Source: Tetmemena sp. SeJ-2015 (lineage: Eukaryota; Ciliophora; Spirotrichea; Sporadotrichida; Oxytrichidae). From it: 64,000 bases of DNA. The DNA lies in contig JAJKFJ010021376.1 in NCBI GenBank assembly GCA_027382625.1, positions 1 through 64,000 on the forward strand. Reading direction: 5' to 3'. Both the position numbers and the translations under genes were made by a program. Within the stretch, counting starts at the first letter, position 1; every line of letters begins with the position of its first letter. The notes beneath the pieces were generated by a model, which worked only from the letters and a program-made list of their open reading frames with translations, was not told where the DNA came from and did no database searches. Of the stretch, positions 27,101 through 36,189 are shown one piece after another.

Positions 27101-30100
27101 TAAACTTGCTCATTCGGTTGTACTTAGACTTTTAATTAAGGAAACCTCTTTTTTAGAATGAATTTATGCATATTGTAATTTGTGATAAACTATTCGTTTT
27201 TACCTATATTAAGTAATGAGTGCAAATAATTATTATTTTATAATAAATAAGAAATGGAATTATATTAAAACTATAAATATCTCTTCACCTACTCTCTTTC
27301 AAATTATTTCTTCTGTATCCCATTTTAATGCATATTGGTTGTAAGTAATTATAGTTTTATCTGCTTAAGTTTTAAATTTCGGAGAGTTTAAGTAGTTTAA
27401 TATATATTAATAAATGAGAATCATGGCAAATAGAAGGCAAATAGTAATTTAACAAATCTAACTGTAAAATCAGAGATTAAGAAATTTCTTGATAAGACAT
27501 TAAATAACAAAATAATACATTAACTTAAGTTAAATTAAAAATGCAAATGTTTTGCATTATAAACTCATCTTTAGCTATTTTAAATTGACACTTTATAAAT
27601 GTTTTGAATATAACACAGCAATTTATAAAATATGATGATGATGATTTTGCATTAGTTGTAAGGAAAATATATAGTGGAAGACGTTGTTGGTCTTCCTTAC
27701 AAAGGTTTATTAAGATCTTGTTTGTATTGAAAATGCTTGATGTATTCTGATCAATATTTTTAAATAAATTAGTTCTAGTATATTTCCTATTTTTGTAGTG
27801 CTTTTATAAATAGTAAGCAAGGAAATCTTCCTTATCATCTCTTTGCTTATCAAACTTAAGACTTCCTCTTTATTTTACACAGAATAAAATTCAAAATATT
27901 ACATATCTTGTTAAAGCATGATATTTTTATAATAATATTATATTATTGCCCTCTTGGGGATATTATATTTCATACATTTTCCAAGATATTTGTATTACAA
28001 TTTAAATTATTGTAACCTAAAATTATATATGTTTTAATAAACTTGGAAGAATTTACTAAACTATTAGATATATTTAAAAAAGAAATTTAATTGTTAAAAA
28101 TATTGGTATTATATTTTGAATAGACTGCCCGCCGTGCGCTGGGTGGGAGGAGTTGAAATTGAGCTTCTGGCTATGGCAACTGGTGCCAGAATCGTTCCAA
28201 GATTCGAAGAAATCACCCCAGAGAAACTTGGTTAGGCTGGCTCTGTGAAGGAGATCGCTTTCGGTACTTCCAACGACAAGGTGATCCTGATTGAGGATTG
28301 CAAAAACACTAAGGCTGTTACCATCCTTATCAGAGGAGGCAGCAAGACCATCTGCGACGAAGCAAGAAGATGCCTCCACGACGCTATCTGCGTTGTCAGA
28401 AACATGATTAGAAACTCTAACATTGTTGGAGGTGGTGGTGCCACCGAACTTGCCTGCTCAATTGCTGTAGGAAAGGAGGCCGATAAGATTAAGGGAGTCG
28501 AACAGTATGCAGTGCGCGCTTTCGGAGATGCCCTTGAGGAGATTCCTCTTGCCTTGGCAGAGAACAGTGGATTCAGCCCCATCGAGTACATCAGCAAGGT
28601 AAAGAAGGAGCAACAGACAGAGGACAACCCATTCATTGGAGTTGACGCTTTGATGAAGGGAACCACCAATATGATGGAGCAGGGAGTTCTTGAGTCTGCA
28701 GCTTCTAAAAAGAACTAACTTGAACTTGCAACCCAAGTTGTATATTTATTATAAATAACATATTAAAATAGATCATTAAATTAAATAATCAATATGAGTT
28801 GAAGTTTCGTGTTAGTTATATATCTTGAAGACATCTGTTTCTTATTCAATAGCAAGTCAACAAAAAATAGAAATTGTCCCTTCCTCATCTCCATATAACA
28901 CTCCAGAAGCGAATACGATTTTCTTTATTGATTTAATTTTAAATATGATTACCTCTTAGCACAGAGCACTACATTACAAAGTTTCAAAAATATAAAATAT
29001 ATATATATATATATATTTTGGTAGCAATTTATGTATTTGGATGATAGATTGTTATTTAAATATGAGGTGTGTAAGCAAGCTATAGAGTTATTCATTTTAA
29101 CTTAGTTAATTGCTTTTAAATACGCATTTATATAACAATATTTTAATTAAAATAAAGTATTAATGCTCAGATAAAAAGGTATAATGAGTGGGAAGGAAGA
29201 TCCACCATAAATTAGTTCACAAGAGTAACAAACTAATAAGTTAACAGGGATTATTAAATGATTCGGTAGGATGTATTAAAGGGGTATTTATATTGAAGCT
29301 CAAAAGTTTAAGAAGATGACTCATGTTTTGATAAATAAGATTAATAGACTTCTATTATAGGTCAGAATTTAATAGAAAATAGAAGGTAGTAGAAAGTCAA
29401 ATAAATAGGAGGTAAAGCCGTGGCAGTTGACTTTTCAGGTTTCATATCTCTGTAGATAATATCCTTCTTGTGTAAAGCTATTAGTTAACGTTAAATTATT
29501 AAAATTTTTTAAAGAGGGATCATAATTAATCAAAAAAGTTCTTTAAAGCCGCCCTGGTTATAATATTTAAAACCAATTTTGTAGTGTTATTTATGAACAT
29601 TTTCTAAGCATCTCAATTCTCACTTTATATCAAACATTAAAGGATTAAGGATTCTGATTATCAACTTCCCTAGTTTATTATTATGAGTAGAATATGAATG
29701 AATTAGAGAAATTAAAAAATGAAATATATGTTTAAGTATCTGGAAATAAATTAAAAACATCTCTAAATTAATAAAAGCCTTAATCTAGAAATTCTTTCTT
29801 TTGAGACTCACTGCATCAGATTTGATTTGTACTTTTTAGAAACATCTCTTATTTTGTTAAAACTTTTCCATTTTTAAACTATTTTCCGCTTATTAATTTT
29901 CAAATCTTAATCTTCTCATCTTCATTGATTTAATTGATCTTATTATTGATTCTATTAGTACTGTTGCTACTATTACTGCTCTTGTTATTACTACTTTAAT
30001 TATTCGTTGGAAATATTTTTAAAAAAGAGGCCGCGTTGTGGGAGTTGAACCTTGGTCTTAAAAATAATGATCTAGCTGTTATCCTCTGATGACAAGGTCT

Positions 30101-31004
30101 TAAATCAAGATATACTTTCCTTAATTATTTCAAATGTCTCCATCTCCCGATCACCTATTCAAATTCTACTTATATTTGAACTGGTTCTATTAAAATTTGT
30201 TTACAAAAGTTTAAAGATACGACAAAAATGTAGCAATATAGTAGTGTCTTGGGCTATTTTAGGATTGATTTAATTTCCTAATCACTTTGGCTTTAAATGA
30301 ATACATATTTGATGGTTACTATTTTAATAAATAAACCTAAAAATAATAGTAATTCTCTAATTACAATATAAAATTAAGTAAATAAAAGGGGAATGAAGAT
30401 TTAGGGAATGACACTATATCAATTTTACTACTTTTTATATCTCAAGTTCCTCTTTTTTGGCTGCTAAACACTATTCAACTTTTTCTAATCTATAAGTAAA
30501 GTATAAATATATTTTTACAATTTATTTGTGAAAGATAGATAGAGAGAGAGAGTGGGGAAGACAGCAAGCAATTATTCTGAAATAGAATAATGCAACTTAA
30601 CTATTTATTATTTGAGTGCACTAATTAGGTATCTCTCACTAAAGCATCTTGGTAAGTAATACTTATTTTTTAACATACTCAATATTTTGTAGAAGTGAAA
30701 GAAGAAAAGCAATGTAAATAAAACGCTCAACTATCGCATTTACGATTTAAGCAGTTCTTACTATCTTCTATAAAAGTATAATAAATAAGTTCTCTATTTA
30801 AATGAAGTTTATTTATTAAAATATGAACCTAAATCATGCATTCATATTCAAGCCATAATAAATAATTAAGTTAAATGCTAATAAAAATATATAACTAATA
30901 TATTTAGAAAGACTTAATTTAATTATTTAATAAATATTTGTTTGTTAGTTGTAAAAATGATCCTTAAAATTGACGACGTAATTGCTCCCTCAGACTATGA
31001 ATGA
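6034..31004 (+). CDS. CCT5: CCT5, TCP-1/TRiC chaperonin epsilon subunit, split into 9 MDSs
   Basis: Subunit of the cytosolic group II chaperonin that folds actin, tubulin and other proteins with ATP. Nine segments in linear order (6034-6124, 8168-8248, 8280-8323, 24140-24155, 25852-26237, 26249-26301, 26418-26682, 28119-28735, 30947-31004, one pointer copy each) sum to 1611 nt: 536 codons plus TGA, against 541 residues in human. Signatures appear in order: [132 protein letters not shown] and MILKIDD. All ATP-site motifs are intact. Eight IESs of 2043, 31, 15816, 1696, 11, 116, 1436 and 2211 bp separate the segments. TAA or TAG stands for glutamine at several sites. Some junctions also fit GT-AG introns. 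Confidence 0.95.
6141..7340. mobile_element. F1 TIR element, 1.2 kb, diverged
   Basis: Left AGGGGAGCATTTTGTGTAAT then CCACTTTTTT; right AAAAAAGTAGATGACTAGGA then AAGATATCCCG. Holds an F2 copy near its right end. Starts 14 bp after the end of CCT5 MDS 1. Confidence 0.55.
6833..7253 (+). mobile_element. F2 repeat copy (reference copy)
   Basis: Best-preserved copy: TTATTATAGCTGATAATTTA start, GTGGCAGTTGAAGTGTGCC, GACCATTCGATTCAGCATC, GTGTGGGAGTGCTCAGTCAA, TATCGAACAAGCTACAGATC, CAATCACCGATTTTAATTAA, ending CCAACTATACTA. The ends form a short imperfect inverted repeat around TATTATAG. Non-coding. Confidence 0.75.
7391..8157. mobile_element. F5 TIR element, about 0.77 kb
   Basis: Left CGGGGTGGAGGATGGAAGTT, AACCTCCCCCC; right GGGGGAGGTTAACTTCCGTG, CTCCCTCCCCCA. 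ATATTT lies directly outside both ends and may be a target duplication. The right end is 10 bp from the CCT5 pointer at 8168. Confidence 0.8.
8168..8252 (+). CDS. CCT5: CCT5 MDS 2
   Basis: Encodes [20 protein letters not shown] and then GMDKMLV, the conserved nucleotide-binding P-loop region of group II chaperonins. Ends at pointer TTAG (8249-8252), shared with 8280-8283. The 31-bp IES between (8249-8279) is AT-rich and its removal restores MLVSPDGDV. GT-AG intron borders are also possible here. Confidence 0.9.
8280..8326 (+). CDS. CCT5: CCT5 MDS 3
   Basis: Encodes [15 protein letters not shown], including the near-invariant TNDGAT. Coding similarity stops exactly at pointer ATT (8324-8326), after which the frame drifts into AT-rich sequence. 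No GT-AG border exists at this junction, so it must be a DNA-level deletion. Confidence 0.92.
8485..8995. mobile_element. F6: small TIR element with GC-rich core
   Basis: Inverted arms of about 50 bp at 8490-8540 and 8940-8992 share CTCTTATCTTT and TTAATCCACTTTATT. The core (8550-8900) is markedly GC-richer than the surroundings. It opens with an ATG (8549) frame of roughly 50 codons ([20 protein letters not shown] at its start), which is not recognised. MITE-like; other copies not seen in the window. Confidence 0.6.
9426..9490. repeat. 14-bp tandem repeat, about 4 units
   Basis: Degenerate tandem units of the form AAACAYGAGTGACC, four in a row, in otherwise AT-rich DNA inside the giant CCT5 IES. 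Confidence 0.75.
9797..9960. repeat. GC-rich tandem repeat, about 60-bp unit, 2-3 copies
   Basis: Units starting CCGGCGGACTGTGGCC, CCGGCGAGCTGTGCCC and CCGGTGGACTGTGGCC, each followed by diverged A/G-rich sequence ending in a TATAGGTAGAGG-like run. The base composition is very unlike the flanks. Confidence 0.7.
10406..11029 (-). pseudogene. Tc1/mariner-IS630 type DDE transposase, truncated relic
   Basis: The minus strand is open for 207 codons (TAA/TAG as glutamine) to TGA at 10406-10408. It carries the hallmarks of the IS630/Tc1/mariner transposase core: [17 protein letters not shown], then [12 protein letters not shown] (positions 10712-10738), then [16 protein letters not shown] (10607-10648), the last matching the family's P-x-x-x-NP-hydrophobic-E block. 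The usual catalytic Asp of the D-N-A-x-x-H motif is Glu here (MENA), and the N-terminal DNA-binding part is not in frame upstream of the TGA at 11030-11032. It is therefore probably inactive. Oxytricha TBE and Euplotes Tec elements encode transposases of this superfamily, but no TBE-style C4A4 termini are seen here. Confidence 0.75.
12838..13215 (+). CDS. GC-rich coding-like island, unrecognised
   Basis: About 125 codons stay open up to TGA 13213-13215, using TAA/TAG as glutamine, in a block far less AT-rich than its flanks. Runs such as [20 protein letters not shown] and [18 protein letters not shown] look like real protein. Upstream (about 12764-12830) another frame reads [16 protein letters not shown], suggesting a shift or a small insertion. 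It could be a decayed transposon ORF or a germline-limited gene. It lies inside the giant CCT5 IES. Confidence 0.4.
13475..15225. mobile_element. Foldback-like element 1 with tandem-repeat inverted arms
   Basis: The left arm (13485-13640) and right arm (15045-15205) are inverted relative to each other. Each consists of 3-5 degenerate units of about 30-40 bp built on GGCCTGGAAYRTGGACTTT. The AT-rich core has no recognised gene. Same architecture as the element at 15915-18027. Confidence 0.65.
15915..18027. mobile_element. Foldback-like element 2 with tandem-repeat inverted arms
   Basis: The left arm 15917-16085 and inverted right arm 17880-18020 are arrays of the same GCCTGGAAYGTGGAYTTT-type unit as in the neighbouring element. 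The outermost bases are GGGTATAT and ATATACCC. The core contains a GC-richer island (about 16900-17300) with a 60-codon ATG frame at 17115-17297 that is not recognised. Confidence 0.65.
18927..21515 (-). mobile_element. Element A: about 1.5-kb element with 3' hairpin, split by a palindrome
   Basis: The minus-strand ORF is decayed. Its C-terminal part ends at TGA 19059-19061 with an acidic tail ([14 protein letters not shown]), and its N-terminal part lies at 20889-21310 ([21 protein letters not shown]). The two parts are separated by the palindrome 19834-20888. The conserved terminal hairpin is just 3' of the stop, at 18927-19000. Homologous over its length to element D (56611-58128): same terminal hairpin, same acidic C-terminus, and the same other end (GCTATTAA followed by TAATTTAATAATA). 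Without the palindrome both are about 1.5 kb. Confidence 0.7.
19834..20888. mobile_element. Large near-perfect palindrome, 483-bp arms, 89-bp spacer
   Basis: The left arm 19834-20316 and right arm 20406-20888 are reverse complements with only about four mismatches noticed. Spacer 20317-20405. Each arm carries, pointing inward, a tRNA-like A box (TGGTCTAGGCGGCTAGGAT) and a B box (GGTTCGAACCCC), roughly 80 bp apart. No cloverleaf could be built. Short ORFs in it are mirror images of each other and not credible genes. It is inserted inside element A. Foldback transposon, composite of two SINE-like units, or recent inverted duplication are the options. Confidence 0.85.
21950..22390. mobile_element. 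F4 repeat copy
   Basis: Similar over its length to 30415-30865: shared CTATTTACTATTTGAGTGCGC-like core, AGAGAGAGTG, a TATCTTCTAT-AAAGTA block, and the end AATTCATATTCAACCTATAATAG. No coding capacity. Confidence 0.55.
22391..22790 (-). mobile_element. F2 repeat copy
   Basis: Reverse-oriented F2 copy: CCTATAATAG end, GTCGGTGATTAATTAAAAT, GAGAGCTGCAACTTTG, a GCAGTTGAAATC block, then ACTTGCAAGGATATAAAG and AACAATTATTTAAATTGGAC. Directly abuts an F4 copy. Confidence 0.65.
24140..24159 (+). CDS. CCT5: CCT5 MDS 4, a 20-bp micro-segment
   Basis: Twenty bases supply exactly the codons missing between MDS 3 and MDS 5 (T-I then LDKMEV; human LSMMDV). The left pointer ATT (24140-24142) matches 8324-8326 and the right pointer AGGT (24156-24159) matches 25852-25855, both in correct codon phase. 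Together with the other eight segments it makes the total length an exact multiple of three. Its position inside 17 kb of AT-rich DNA means a chance match is not excluded. Confidence 0.72.
24156..25851 (+). other. IES between CCT5 MDS 4 and 5, 1696 bp, pointer AGGT
   Basis: AT-rich, with an F2 copy at 24345-24690; otherwise nothing recognised. The left border reads GAG/GTAAGA and the right border ATAG/GTTGAG, so consensus intron borders coincide with the pointer. Confidence 0.65.
24345..24690 (+). mobile_element. F2 repeat copy
   Basis: Starts TGGCAGTTAAAGTGTGTGAT, then CCATTCGATTAAGCATTTAATT, CTATCGAGCAAGC, ending near TTCAGATTTTAATTAA; parallels the copies at 6833 and 46935. Confidence 0.6.
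25852..26242 (+). CDS. CCT5: CCT5 MDS 5
   Basis: Encodes [16 protein letters not shown], then [18 protein letters not shown] (ATP-binding GDGTT) through LGSKVVSKC and [15 protein letters not shown] at 25900-25902 is read as glutamine in SNSQDNE. Ends at pointer ATCAT (26238-26242). Confidence 0.95.
26238..26248 (+). other. 11-bp IES, pointer ATCAT
   Basis: ATCAT at 26238-26242 recurs at 26249-26253. Deleting 11 bp turns a frameshifted reading into [16 protein letters not shown], which aligns with human LIKVEGKVGGRLEDTK. Without the deletion the frame is lost before the conserved GGxLEDT. Confidence 0.85.
26249..26305 (+). CDS. CCT5: CCT5 MDS 6
   Basis: Short segment encoding [18 protein letters not shown]. 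Ends at pointer TATC (26302-26305), shared with 26418-26421; the 116-bp AT-rich IES 26302-26417 separates it from MDS 7. Confidence 0.9.
26418..26685 (+). CDS. CCT5: CCT5 MDS 7
   Basis: Encodes [24 protein letters not shown] and [16 protein letters not shown] of the apical domain, all close to the human epsilon subunit. Ends at pointer AAT (26683-26685), shared with 28119-28121. Confidence 0.95.
26683..28118 (+). other. IES between CCT5 MDS 7 and 8, 1436 bp, pointer AAT
   Basis: AT-rich throughout; no gene and no member of the repeat families was recognised in it. Confidence 0.85.
28119..28742 (+). CDS. CCT5: CCT5 MDS 8
   Basis: Encodes [20 protein letters not shown] through [33 protein letters not shown] and [13 protein letters not shown]. 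The frame continues through TAA 28716-28718 (glutamine) into QLELATQVV, where human has QISLATQMV. Ends at the 7-bp pointer AGTTGTA (28736-28742). A reading that stops at that TAA would lose the conserved C-terminus. Confidence 0.95.
28736..30946 (+). other. IES between CCT5 MDS 8 and 9, 2211 bp, pointer AGTTGTA
   Basis: AT-rich, with a short (TA)n run near 28998-29017 and an F4 copy at 30415-30865. No gene recognised. Confidence 0.85.
30415..30865. mobile_element. F4 repeat copy
   Basis: Partner of 21950-22390 in the same orientation: TTTACTACTTTTTATATCTC, AGAGAGAGAGTG, ACTATTTATTATTTGAGTGC and the end CATTCATATTCAAGCCATAA. AT-rich and non-coding. Confidence 0.5.
30947..31004 (+). CDS. CCT5: CCT5 MDS 9 (stop codon)
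   Basis: After pointer AGTTGTA the frame reads [16 protein letters not shown] and stops at TGA 31002-31004; human ends RMILKIDDIRKPGESEE. The MDS continues into a 3' untranslated region of unknown length. Confidence 0.93.
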
Positions 31005-33320
31005 ACTAATATATTGCTGTAATTTACAATAAATAGCGCTCAATTAATTCATAATTGTGTAAATTTTACTTATCCATCATTTTCTCTCTTCAAATTTAAA
31101 CTTAGAAGCTAATTAATATAGTACAAAATAGAAATAATATAATTATATATTAACGTAGCAATTATAAAATATTTAATCATTTATAATTAATCTCTTATAA
31201 TAGGGGTAAATATTAATAAATAATTAAAATTAAGAAAACCTAATAAAAATAGAATTTTAAAAAAGTGAAATATGTTAAATGTGTGATAGTTCTAATTGAT
31301 TATTAATTATAATTTGTTGGAGGCGATCTTGTGTCCGCTCTCAAGAACTTTTGAAATTTAGGGTGAGTCCATCTTGATACTGATAATTGTGAAAAATTTT
31401 ATTGCTTATGATTTTAATTTAGTTCTTATTATTGTTCTAAAGGAAATTATTGACTTAAGTCTCTTTTAATATGGAAGGATACATTTCTTGTCCTAGCTAG
31501 TCCGAAGTAAAGAGGAATTAAAGAAGTTGATTAAAGAAAGAATTCTTATTGCTACGCATTTTATCAAATAAAATTTTTTAATAAGAAACATTAAGATAAT
31601 TTTTGAAAGAAGAAAAATTTGGCAAAATATTAAGCTAAACATTTATTCAATAAGTATAAATTTCATTATATGCTTTGGAAATACATATTTAGACACAGAC
31701 CTTTATTATTTCTCATATACGAAACCTAACTCTTCTATCTTAAACTTCTTCATCAGACAGGCAGCTGTTTTTTATTAAAATTTTGAATTAATATCATGAA
31801 CATTATTTAAACTGATTGAGGAGATAAAATATAGGAAGAGTAGTGAGATTGAGTAATCTATATTATTAAGATTGTTAATTACAATAAGGCAGCCAGAACC
31901 ACTTATTATTAATAGCAGAGAAATTGTCAAATGTAGTCATATACTTAGCCCTTCAATCCCAACAATAAAAAGAAGTCTCTATTAAATAATTATTTAAATA
32001 TAAATAATTACATTACTACACTTAATCATACAATTATCACATTTCTTAAAGAAAATAAAGTGGACTCAAACATTCCGACACTCCCTTCAGCAACCTCTCA
32101 AATCTGAAGATCAGTGCACTAGATCCAAAAACTGTCTAACATGACCTTTGTTAAATTAGCTAAAGGAAATAAGCTCGCTTTCTCACTAGATTTGAGAGAC
32201 ACCTTAAAGTATGATGAAGTTGGTCATTGCTAAAAAACTAGCCTAAAATAGTATCTCCTCAAGAGAATAATATTGAATCCCAATTATCTTTATATCTTTT
32301 GCCCTCTCTGATTTCCTTGATGATTTTAACAAAGATCATGATTTCTTGTGGGCTCTGCTATAGGTAGGGATTACTATCCTTTATTATTGAAGATCCAAAT
32401 TATAAGTAGTAGTATTCTCGCACTGTTTTGTGCTTCAAATTACTGTTCATGCTCCTTCTTTAAAACATTTTACCTTTCTCAAAAAGAATTATTTGTTTAA
32501 TAGGTTCTTATTCGACTTCTTTCTTAAAAGACGAAAAGAAATGGATAAAAATTCTCCGCCTATTGTGCAAAGATGGCTTTGGTCTAACTAGTTTTCTTAA
32601 TTTAACTATATACTATCAAATTTAAATATGAGAGTTTTTATTTGGCCTATAAAATATATTAAAGAATTTCATTATAATTATATCATATTAACTATCCTAG
32701 TTAACAAGTTAAATTATTTTTTTTTATTAGATAAAATAAATAAAAAATTAAAAAAATGATTAAGTGTGCTAACGCAATTAGTAAGAAATGACGAACTGCT
32801 CTCAACTCCGACCTCAATATGATAATGCTATACCTAAATGGCATTAAGATGTCGTGTGAAAATAGATATCTATCCTTCCTAAAAAAAAAGAATTGAGTAA
32901 TCTATTTACGGTCTCCCTGAAATATGAGTCAAGCTCTTCAGACAAAGGAAGTCGAGCTACTTACTTAAGACTCTAATTTTATTTCAACAGTTTCTCATAA
33001 CATTCAGAAATACAGAAACCAAGTTAAAAGATGATCGAGACGCCCACAGACCCAATCTAATTTACTAGAGACTTCAACAATTGTGAAATAGATCTGGAAA
33101 TATGAGAAAAAGAATAAGTTTATCCAAAATTTGACACAGAATCCAACTCAGAAAGAAGCCATAATGGAAGCTCCTATTTGATAAGTATACCAACCAAATA
33201 TACGAGCTCCTATTTAGTACCCCCAATTAAGTTGTGACGTCTCACAGAACAGAACCAGGCCAGTATCTGATATAATAACATATCAATAGGGTATAGCACG
33301 CTCGGGCTAAAGTTAACTAC
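31005..33320. other. Mostly AT-rich spacer, no supported gene
   Basis: The 3' flank of CCT5. Coding-like but broken stretches occur around 32050-32200 and 32790-33300 (the 11-bp AGCTCCTATTT occurs twice near 33170-33220), but no frame could be followed. They could be a decayed element interrupted by the F3 copy at 33325. Confidence 0.4.
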
Positions 33321-33324
33321 CAAG

Positions 33325-33832
33325 TGCTGTAGGGAAGATACAAATAGATGTTTGCATAAATACACTTTGAAATACATCTATTGAAATATACAGAAGCATA
33401 CCGACTCTTATTTATGTTAGAAAAAGTCATTTCCAGACTTTTTACTCAAATTTTGAATCCTTTATAAATTCATGCAGATGTTTATATATCGACTTAAATC
33501 TCCATTTTCACTTTGAGTACACTCATTTCTTGGCCATTTTCTTTCTTAATATTGTCTAATGTTTAACATTATCAAGAATACTATCTTACCTTTGCTAACA
33601 GTTCGGGAGACCAGATTTTATGGATTTAGATTTACCAAAAAGTATTAGTGTTCCAAATCTTGTCAAGAATTGAAAATGCGGATTCACCTCGTAGCTTTCA
33701 AAACCCATTTTCATTAATTCATTGATTAATTAATTAATTTAGTTTTTAATCAGCTACAATTTCAATATAAATTACTTTTGTATTTCTAAGTGTATTTATG
33801 CAATCATCTATTTGTATCTTCCCTATAATAGA
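33325..33832. mobile_element. F3 TIR element, about 0.5 kb
   Basis: Inverted arms of about 48 bp: left GTAGGGAAGATACAAATAGA then TGTTTGCATAAATACACTT; right AAGTGTATTTATGCAATCAT then CTATTTGTATCTTCCCTATA. The inner sequence includes the CAAAACCCATTTT block also found in other F3 copies. Non-coding, MITE-like. Confidence 0.8.
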
Positions 33833-33882
33833 AGACTTAACTTTGGCGGGATCGATGTGATTATGATAGTCAATACCTCGAA

Positions 33883-33914
33883 CGAAAACAACAACAACAA
33901 CAACAACAACTAAC
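33883..33914. repeat. (AAC)n microsatellite
   Basis: About ten AAC/ACA units immediately 3' of the F3 element. The following region (to about 34600) is coding-like in composition but every frame is broken by TGA, so it is probably a decayed ORF. Confidence 0.8.
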
Positions 33915-34984
33915 AATTATATCCATCAAAACCCTAACTTAGCACAGTAGCTTACCAATGATTGATGGAAAGAGAAAGGCAGAGAATTTATCAAAAGATA
34001 AGATATAAAAAGATTAATAATGCCTAGATCGAGTATAAACGATATCTACTAAAAGCAAACAGAAGTAAGAGTGTGATCCTGCCTATGAAAAGACTAACAG
34101 TAACTAGAAAGATGCTATGAACCAGTTGTCAATCAAACAAAAGCATGAGTTGAGGAAGAAAAGCATTCGAACTAAAGAAGAACATCTCTACCCATCGTCT
34201 ATAAATTCCCACCTATGTGGGATAAGACTAGAGAACCTATTGATTCTGGCAACATTTTCACAGACAGCTCAGTTATAAACAACGATGTTTCTGGTCCGAA
34301 GACTTGTTAAAAGAATTTCACAAACCTCAGAGAAATGGATATATGGATTAATGGGTGTGTTAGTTGTTAAGATCACTGTTACGCAAAACTTAATATTCAA
34401 CTAAATTGGATATAAACAACCTATTAAACCAAAATGGAATATCGCAGAGAAGGAGAAAAAAAACTAAAGGAAAATGAAGTACTACTAGTGATTCGTTAAA
34501 TACAAAAAGGCTTCGTATAGAATTAGAAAGAGGTCAAGGAGGTTATTAAGAGGTTTGAAGAAGAAATAAAGGCAACTTGGAATGGCGGAGTGTATTGAGT
34601 GCACCGATAGATAGCTCTGTTAAGAAAAAGAGCACAGAGTGAAGAGTGAAAAATACAAATATCAGACAGAAGACAGTATGTTTGATTAGCCAATAATGTT
34701 TAACTTAAAACAGGAGTGCATGTCTGCCTCCTTATGTTTAACATATGACTTTCAAGACGTTCGTATGCCTAAAATGCCTTGTTTATTATTTTATTTTTAT
34801 AATAAGAAATTAAAAATTTGGAATTATTTATTAATATTTATATTTATTAAAATAAGGAAATTTAAAATTTATAAAGCGTTTATTAAATTTAATATTTATT
34901 AAATTTAATATTCTTTATGAATATTTTAAGATTATGTTCCTTACTTTGGCAAATTTAAATGCAAGAATTAATAAATAAGTTGAA

Positions 34985-35300
34985 ATTATAGATTCACCTC
35001 TCCTACAGCTTGTTTGATAGAGAATCAAAAATTAAACCTAGTTTCTTCTTTAATCATCTTCCTAGCACCTCTCAGCTGTGAGATATGTCGCGTTCACACT
35101 TCGTATTCATAATTTTTGCCTGAACTTGAGTCGCCTTTAACTCTTGACTGAGCGCTCCCACACATAAGTTGGAAGGATAAAAAGTTCTTTGAATTTCATG
35201 CTCTTTCGAATGGTCTAACAATTATTTAAAACTGAGAGAATCAACTGTCACTGATTTATTGCATTTAATTTAAAATATAATTAATTCTATTTTTTATTTT
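34985..35300 (-). mobile_element. F2 repeat copy
   Basis: Reverse copy: TACAGCTTGTTTGATAGAGA, CACCTCTCAGCTGTGAGATA, TGACTGAGCGCTCCCACAC, GGAAGGATAAAAAGTTCTTT, CTAACAATTATTTAAA. Its left end runs into the 169-bp tandem duplication. Confidence 0.65.
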
Positions 35301-35573
35301 AATTCTCATTTATATTTTGTGAATAACTTTCTGAAAAGCTAAGTATAAAAAATAGGCCATGTCTATTGAATCTAAGTTAAATCTGAATTTATTTTATAAA
35401 TCTAGAGAATCAACTGTCACTGATTTATTGCATTTAATTTAATATATAATTAATACTATTTTTTATTTTAATTCTCATTTATATTTTGTGAATAACTTTC
35501 TGTAAAGCTAAGTATAAAAAATAGGCTATGTCTATTGAATCTAAGTAAAATCTGAATTTATTTTATATAGTTA
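35236..35573. repeat. Tandem duplication, 169-bp period, two copies
   Basis: The unit starting GAGAATCAACTGTCACTGAT at 35236 repeats from 35405, with only scattered differences. AT-rich, non-coding. Confidence 0.85.
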
Positions 35574-35849
35574 GTGAAATTTCATTTGATATTTTATACT
35601 TCATTAAACAAATATCAATGAGGCTATTTTATTACATTTTTAATTAAGATTAGAATATTAGCGATATTAAACAACATGAATCAAATTTATTTTAATAAGT
35701 TTATAGCAAGTATTATTTATTCATTTAATATATAAAAGTCGTAGACCAAATTTTTCCAATAAAATATCCTAAATTTTATAATTAAATAAATTGGTCTAAT
35801 AATTTTGAGCGTATAATTACAAATTTAGATAATTAAAATTTAAATATTT

Positions 35850-36180
35850 AAAAATAGCTATCTAGCAAGATTAATAATCAATTAATTATAAATTATATGA
35901 TATTGAATATGAATGCATGATCGAGATTGTATAATTAAAATACAATTCTTGTTGTGATATAATATTTACGTTTTAAATTAAATTAATCTTATTTAAATTT
36001 ATACAATACTTAATAATAGATATTATAGCATAGAGTTCAATGAAATTCCAATTAATTACAAATTAGATGATAGGTTGAATATGAATGCATGATCGAGGGT
36101 TGATATAACTTAGAAATACATTGTGATTGAGTCCTTGCTCTGCGATTCATAATATATTACGTTTTAAATTAAATTAACTC
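35850..36180. repeat. Tandem duplication, about 172-bp period, two diverged copies
   Basis: Landmark GAATATGAATGCATGATCGA occurs at 35905 and 36077. Both copies are followed by TTGTGAT, AATATTTACG or AATATATTACG, and TTTTAAATTAAATTAA. The second copy runs directly into the ubiquitin-like stretch. Confidence 0.75.
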
Positions 36181-36189
36181 TTTATTTAA

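Noticed and set aside
28232..28736. Minus-strand frames of 92-145 codons
   Set aside because: Antisense to CCT5 MDS 8, which is strongly conserved on the plus strand.
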